From Aselliscus stoliczkanus (lineage: Eukaryota > Chordata > Mammalia > Chiroptera > Hipposideridae): a stretch of 64,000 nt of DNA. This document shows positions 58,641 through 64,000 of this stretch, piece after piece (positions within the stretch are counted from its first letter, which is position 1; each line of letters begins with the position of its first letter). The DNA lies in assembly GCA_033961575.1 (NCBI GenBank), contig CM066732.1, positions 82,292,687-82,356,686 on the forward strand, read 5' to 3'. The position numbers and the translations under genes were made by a program. The notes beneath the pieces are model-generated. The model was not told the origin of the DNA. It was given only the letters and a program-made list of their open reading frames with translations, and ran no database searches.

Positions 58641-59038
58641 AACCATTGGCCTCTTGAAGATAAGGTCCTACTGGGCATGCGAACATCCAGGGTAGGAAAC
58701 CAGAATGGCCGCCAGCCCTGCCTCTGGCTGCGTTATTAGTGCCATTGCTGCCTGGTGACAGCGAAAGCTCAGATACTGCTGGACCCCACTGACATTACCT
58801 GGATAGGTAGACTGGGACACAACCTGCTTCTTCAAAGTGAAGGATAGAAGATTAGCTCCCTGGTCAGCACTGCAAACATCACATCAACAGAAAAACAGGA
58901 GTTCTTCCTGCTTCTTATAAGTGGGGGATGGGACATAAGACTTCTATTTGCCCACCAAAACCATGTGGGGTGAGGAGGAGAAATTCTGGACTTTAAGTGT
59001 TGCAGCTGGAGGTCTATGTTGTTAATAAGAATTACTGA
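58641..59038. other. Nothing recognised
   Basis: Mixed-composition sequence with some CpG near 58680-58735. No gene supported. Confidence 0.45.
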
Positions 59039-59484
59039 GGCCAGCCAAGTGGCGCACTGGTTAGGAGCTGGCTTGGGACACCAGCTCTGAGCACAGGGCC
59101 CCGGTTTGGATCCCACGTATGAGGGCCAGTGACACTGCCCTCTACAGGTAAGATGAACAACAGCTTCACCTGGAGCTGGGCTGCTGTGAGTCCCCAGGAT
59201 GGCAGAGCTGCAGCCCCTGCTGCAGTGGGCTGCCATGGGCTGCAGTGAGTGACTGACAGCCAACGTGTGCAGCTGGCAGCTGGTGTAAGCTGCCAAGAGC
59301 CGCTGTGAGCGACCGTCCAGAGGCCAACAACCAATCTGCCTCACAGGGAAGAGCGCAATGATAATACCAACAGGGGCCAGTGAAGCAACGTCCTCCACAA
59401 CTAGATGAAGAACAAAAAAGAACAGCAACTTGTCTGTTCCCATCCCCTAATTCCTCAATAAAACCTTTAAAAAGAAAAAAAAAA
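59039..59484 (+). mobile_element. Long-form tRNA-derived SINE
   Basis: Head ggccagccaagtggcgcact, B-box-like ggtttggatccc, long body, tail ctcaataaaacctt and A-rich end. attactg flanks both sides (59031-59037 and 59485-59491). Diverged by several small indels from 579-1039. The 203-codon minus-strand reading (58832-59443) is its shadow. Confidence 0.9.
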
Positions 59485-59924
59485 ATTACTGGACTTCTGA
59501 TTGACCAAGATAGAGTAACCCCATTTCCACTAGGATCTCCTTCTGACAACTAAAAAACACTGGCATAATAGAGCAAATAAACACAGTAACACTTTGTAAA
59601 GTAAAAGAAGAAGATAGGTTTCCCAGGCCCTTGGGGTTTTAGGAACAACATGGTGGTGCATTCTCTGGGTTTCCTTGTTGCCTCCCATATATATTGGCCT
59701 AGAGGAGAAGAGGTCTCTATCTTGGAACTGCCAATGGCAACAAAGAAAACACTCCAGGGAAATCCTCTTCCTCATAGCCAAAGGAGAGGGAAAAAGGTAG
59801 CCTAACAACAGAAAACTTTTTTGGCAATACCTGCCCTACTCCAGCAAAAAATCAAAAACTCTGAACATTAACAAGTAATTGGAATTAATTGACAATTACA
59901 GAAGAATACACCTCCAGGGAATGA

Positions 59925-59926
<2 letters not shown>
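59485..59926. other. Nothing firm
   Basis: The left part of this stretch is not recognised. From about 59820 it may be the beginning of the L1 that follows. Confidence 0.4.

Positions 59927-59973
<47 letters not shown>
59927..59973. repeat. (CA)n microsatellite
   Basis: CA run of about 46 bp, almost pure. Confidence 0.95.
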
Positions 59974-59976
<3 letters not shown>

Positions 59977-61573
59977 TCAAGTACATATGGAACATTCACC
60001 AAGATAAAACATATGCCAGGACAATGAATTAGTTTAAATATAAATTTAAATCCTAGAATTTAAATCCTACAAATTAATCTCTCTCACCACAACAAAATTA
60101 TATTAGCAAACAATAGCAAAGAGATATTTGGAAATAAAACAACAACATATTTCTAAATAATCAAAGAAGAGATCCTAAGGTAAATCAGAAAATACTTGGA
60201 AAATAATGATGTAATTCCAAACTTTCACAAACTTTGCCAGAAAATTAAAGAGAACTGATACTTTCACATTTCATTTTACAAGACCAGCATAATCCTTATA
60301 CCAACACCTGACAAAGAGATTGAAAGAAAACAAATGATTAACCTATATTCCTCATAAGAATAGAAACATAAATCTTCAACAAAATATTAACAAATTGAAT
60401 ACAGAAATAGATCAAAAGGATAACCCATCATGAATCAGTAGTGTTTCCTGCGTGACAAGATTGATTCAATATTTGAAAATCTATCACTGTAATTCATATT
60501 AACAGAATAAAAGAGAATACTCATGTGATCATATAAGTATGCTCATTCTCACCATCTATTCTATATTGAACTGGAGTATTAGCTAATTTAAAAGGCAAGA
60601 AAATACATTTCTAAAAATTAGAGGAAAAATCCAAAGTGTCTTTATTCATAAAAACAGCATATTTATCTAATCAGGATATCATAAAGAATATACCAAAATA
60701 TTGCTTGAATTTTGTGAGACCCCAGGATTAAAGATCAAATGAAATAATGAATTGTCTTTCTGAATACTAGCAAAGAAAAATTAGAAATTAAAAATTAGAA
60801 AAGTCAATAGCATCAAATATATAAATTATTATGGAAAAAATTAACTAAATATGAGAAAGAGCTTTACACTAAAAAATGACTAAGCATTGCTGAGAGAAAT
60901 CAAAGATCTAAATAAATTGAAAAATACACCATATTAATGGATGGAAGGTTTATTATTTTATTATTTTTATGCCCAAATTTTTCTATGGATTCAACAAAAT
61001 GACAATCAAAGTATCAGCAGATAAACTGACAAACTGATTCTAAAGTTTATATGGAAATACCAAGGACATACAATAGCAAAAGGACATACAATACCATTTT
61101 GAAAAAGGACAAAAATTGAAGAACTTACACTACCTGACTGGTTTTCAGACTTATTTTAACATTTTAAAATATAAGGCAGTCTGGACTTTGTTTTCTATGA
61201 GAAGTATAGGTCAATTAAACAGTATTAAAATATTGTCAATTAATGACATATTGCCAGTTGGTATTTGACAATGGCTACCAAGTAATTCAGGGTTGAAAGC
61301 ATAGTCTTTTCAGAAAGTGGCTCTAGATCAACTTAATATCTACACTGACCAAAAAAATGAAGCTCAATCCTTATCTTGACCATTGTCAAAAATTTACTTG
61401 AAATGGATCGATAAGAAAAAAGAAAATCTTCACAAGTTGGTGTAAGCAAACACTGCATAGACAGGGGACAAATACCACCAACAATAATAACTATAAGAGA
61501 GTTAAATATATTTCATTCAAATTTAAACTATTGTTCTTTTAAAGATACCATTATGAAATTAAAAATACAAACC

Positions 61574-62207
61574 AGGGCAGGCGAGTGGCTCAGTTGGTTA
61601 AGAGTTGGCTTAGAGCGCATGCTCTGAGCAACAGGGCCACCAGTTTGATTCCCACATGGGCCAGTGAACAGTGCGCCCTAGCTGAGCTGTTGCTGAGCTG
61701 TCAACAGGTGGCAGGATGGCTCAGCTGGTGTAACAACAACAAGATTGCCTGTTCAATGGTGGACTACACCCACCTGCAACTAAAGATTGAACTTGGCACC
61801 TTGAGCTGAGCTGCCTCCTAGATGGCTCAGTGAATAGGGCGTGCGTTCTTAACAACAAGGCTGCCGGCTTCAACTCCCGCATGGGATGATGGCTACGCCC
61901 ACCCACAACTAGGACTGAACTCAGCACCTTGAGCTGAGCTGCCACCCAGATGGCTCAGAGGATAGAGCTGTGTGCTCTTAACAACAAGGCTGCTGGTTAG
62001 ACTTCCACGTGGGATGCGACTCCCACCCACAATTAAGATTGAACAGAGCACCTTCAGCTTAGAGGCCATGAGTTGCTGATGGGAAGCCAGATGGCGACTG
62101 GCGCCCTCCACAACAAAGATTGAAGAACAACAACTTGGCTGGTCTCCTCCCCCAATTCCCCAGTACTGTTCCTCTCCCTCAATTCCCCAATAAAATCTTT
62201 AGAAAAA
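61574..62207 (+). mobile_element. Composite SINE with several tRNA-like modules
   Basis: Module 1 (from about 61577, agtggctcagttggttaaga) matches the short SINEs at 12681 and 46779. Further modules begin gatggctcag at about 61715, 61823 and 61950, the last two followed by gcgt/gtgctcttaacaacaaggctgc and a B-box-like block before cccacgtggga or cccgcatggga. The tail (ccccagtactgttcctctcc, ccccaataaaatcttt) is shared with the ggccggcc lineage. aaaaatacaaac flanks it (61561-61572 and about 62209-62219). It resembles SINEs I associate with rhinolophoid bats. Confidence 0.85.
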
Positions 62208-62251
62208 AAAAATACAAACAGAAGAAAAAAATATGTATACACATATGTATA

Positions 62252-62298
62252 ACACACACACACACACACACACACATACACACACACACACACACACG
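62252..62298. repeat. (CA)n microsatellite
   Basis: CA run with a taca interruption, just after the A-rich end of the composite SINE. Confidence 0.95.
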
Positions 62299-63150
62299 AC
62301 TGTACCCAAAATTTGTAAGGGGCATTTAGAAATTCATTATTAAAAAGACAAATAACTAAATAAAACAATGGGCAAACTATTTGAAAACACAATTCATTAA
62401 CAGTATTAAGCACATGCAAATAGCTTAACTTCAGTTATCAGAGAAATGTAAATTAAATTCATACTGATGATATTTTTTTCACACTTACTAGAATGGTTAA
62501 ATTTGAAAATAATGGCATTTATTTGATAATTTAATGGCAATTAAAAATTAGGTGCTGACAAGCATGTGCTACAAATGGGAAACTCATGGATGCTGAAATG
62601 TATTTTAGTAGTTTTAATCTGAGGTATTTTACACAAGAATAATGAAAATGTAAGTTCATAAAAAGAAGAGCTTTAAACTAGAACCAATCCTAATTTCCAT
62701 CAGCAGGAGAATGGAAAACAAATGTGATATAGCCTTACAATGGTAGGCTACTCAGCAATAATGGATGAACTACTAATAAATGCAGGAATAAGGATGAATG
62801 GATCTCCGAAGTGGTACACTGTGAGAAAGAAGCCACAGGCAGAGGAGTACAAATGATATTTTTTTCATTTATATGAAATTCTGGAGCAGCCAAAATTAAT
62901 CAATAGTGATATACCAGATAAGCGATTGTTTGAGATAGGGTAGGAGGTGAATAAGAGCATTTGACTGTAAAGAGGAAAAAGAAGCTTTCTGGAGTGATGG
63001 AAATGTTTCACCTCTCCATTGGGTGCTGGCTACATGGGTGTACACATTTGCCAAAATGTATTAAAATGCATATTTACAATGTGTGCATTTTATTTTATGC
63101 ATGTTAAGTTCCAGTAAATTTTATTAAAAACAAGAAAACAAAAAACTAAT

Positions 63151-64000
63151 ATAGTCTAATACTATTGCCTAAGAAAAATGATTTCTAGCCTAACTTTTGT
63201 AACTTGCAAAATTTTAGGGTTTGAGGGATTCTTGCATATTATGGCATCCTTAATTTTTAATATACAAAGAAAAACAACTAAATCCTTTAAAAAGTTAAAA
63301 TCACCTCTCCATTCTGAGTTTTTAACAGAGGTGGAGCTAATGTCCAAATTCCTTAATATTATTCTAGTGTCATCTCAAGATATGAAGTGGTCCTCCAACA
63401 AATTGCCACTGTTAAGGATATGAAATGCTTTGTTACAAATGTTATACAATGACAAGTATTCATGTGCTAGAAAATCGCTCATTGTAGTTTGGTCTGTCTT
63501 CTTAGTTTAAGAGATTGAGCTATTTTTTCTTTTTAATCTTAGGTTCAGAAAGCTGCCAATTTTATAAAAGCTAAGTAGATAGATTCCCATTACAAAGAAA
63601 ATGAATTCCATCTCAAGTATGCAGCATTAGCTCCCGATTTGGTGTGCTGTCTGACCTGCCTTCCTGTTCCAGAGGTGATCCAGGAAGAAAGCACCCAAGT
63701 CACTCTCATTCTCGTAAATCCAGATCCTTATTTTTCTTACTGTGTACAAGTAACACGCAGACCTTAAAGATATACAAAATAAGGCACAAATGAGTGAGTG
63801 GATCAAGAGGATTGCTTTTAACTATGTTTTACAGAGAAGTCATTTCATTTACAGACCATTAGAAACAACTATCACATTTTCCCTAAGGAAAACGCTTTGC
63901 TTTGCTTTTCAAAACTTTGATGTTATCTTCTATTTTTGACATAATATTCACCCTCAGCAATGTTGTCAGCTAATTCTTTCAATTTATAATATCTAATTTT
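63151..64000. other. Nothing recognised
   Basis: AT-rich sequence to the window end. The 81-codon plus reading 63178-63423 and its antisense partner are not gene-like. Confidence 0.5.

Larger units (their letters stand above)
59980..63150 (+). mobile_element. Ancient L1, ORF2 to 3' end, with SINE insertion
   Basis: ORF2 blocks in order on the plus strand: ccaagataaaacatatgcca, caagaccagcataatcctta, gatcaaaaggataacccatc, aaagtttatatggaaatacc, and the C-terminal tccatcagcaggagaatgg and ctactcagcaataatggatg. An L1M-type 3'UTR follows (gaagccacaggcagaggagt, tctggagtgatggaaatgtt, ggctacatgggtgtacacat) to about 63120-63150. Many stops and indels show great age. The SINE at 61574-62207 and a CA repeat interrupt it. 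Confidence 0.85.

Noticed and set aside
58832..59443. 203-codon minus-strand open reading frame, longest in the window
   Set aside because: Most of it is the reverse strand of a long-form SINE (59039-59484). Similar readings occur in the other SINE copies (for example 481-1074 and 38491-38913). No protein family is recognisable.

Overview
This window reads as non-coding nuclear DNA from a mammal, most likely a bat and probably a rhinolophoid (horseshoe, leaf-nosed or related) bat. The basis is its repeats. Tigger, hAT, MIR, L2 and ancient L1 copies are general placental features. Young L1 3' ends ending in cattgtcaccccaataaa, ~80-bp mariner hairpins starting ttgggttgtcggaaaagtca, and several young tRNA-derived SINEs starting ggccggccgagtgg or ggctggccgagtgg are of the kind I associate with bat genomes. 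The species call rests on memory of families, not on a search. No host protein-coding gene, exon set, CpG island or functional RNA gene could be supported. The open reading frames seen are short and either fall in transposon, L1, retrovirus or SINE sequence or look like chance.

Layout. 1-1904: 3' half of a Tigger DNA transposon with readable transposase C-terminus, split by a full-length young SINE. 2126-2402: two short SINEs. 4631-6328: mariner hairpin, deleted mariner, deleted Tigger. 8876-9334: hAT fragment and a mariner hairpin inside a long TA repeat. 9440-11745: 5' part of an old endogenous retrovirus (LTR-like, gag, pro) on the plus strand. 12681-16537: SINEs, L1 scraps, a U6 pseudogene and a 206-bp direct duplication. 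About 18400-21870: retroviral pol remnants on the minus strand. 23920-28140: an L1 with 5'UTR, ORF1, a deleted ORF2 and a 3'UTR that looks triplicated, itself hit by a mariner hairpin and a SINE. 28140-37550: sparse, mostly unique AT-rich DNA with L2/MIR/hAT relics and a long CT repeat. 37552-39195: a 5'-inverted young L1 and two SINEs. 39470-43512: L2 and old L1 on the minus strand, then a 158-bp tandem duplication. 44818-45985: two LTR-like dispersed repeats. 46779-49790: SINE, L1 3' tail, 2.2 kb of L1 ORF2 on the minus strand. 49800-58300: mostly unique AT-rich DNA with a 48-bp micro-L1, L2 and MIR. 58360-63150: L1 3'UTR fragment, full SINE, and a 3-kb ancient L1 carrying a multi-module SINE. 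63150-64000: nothing recognised.

Nothing here forms a pathway. The value of the window is its record of nested transposition: modular SINE families sharing one tail, palindromic mariner derivatives, and a retrovirus whose two halves now lie in opposite orientations as if split by an inversion. A few unique stretches (about 14320-14905, 30185-30680, 36730-36980, 53200-53620) could be conserved regulatory elements, but that needs alignment.
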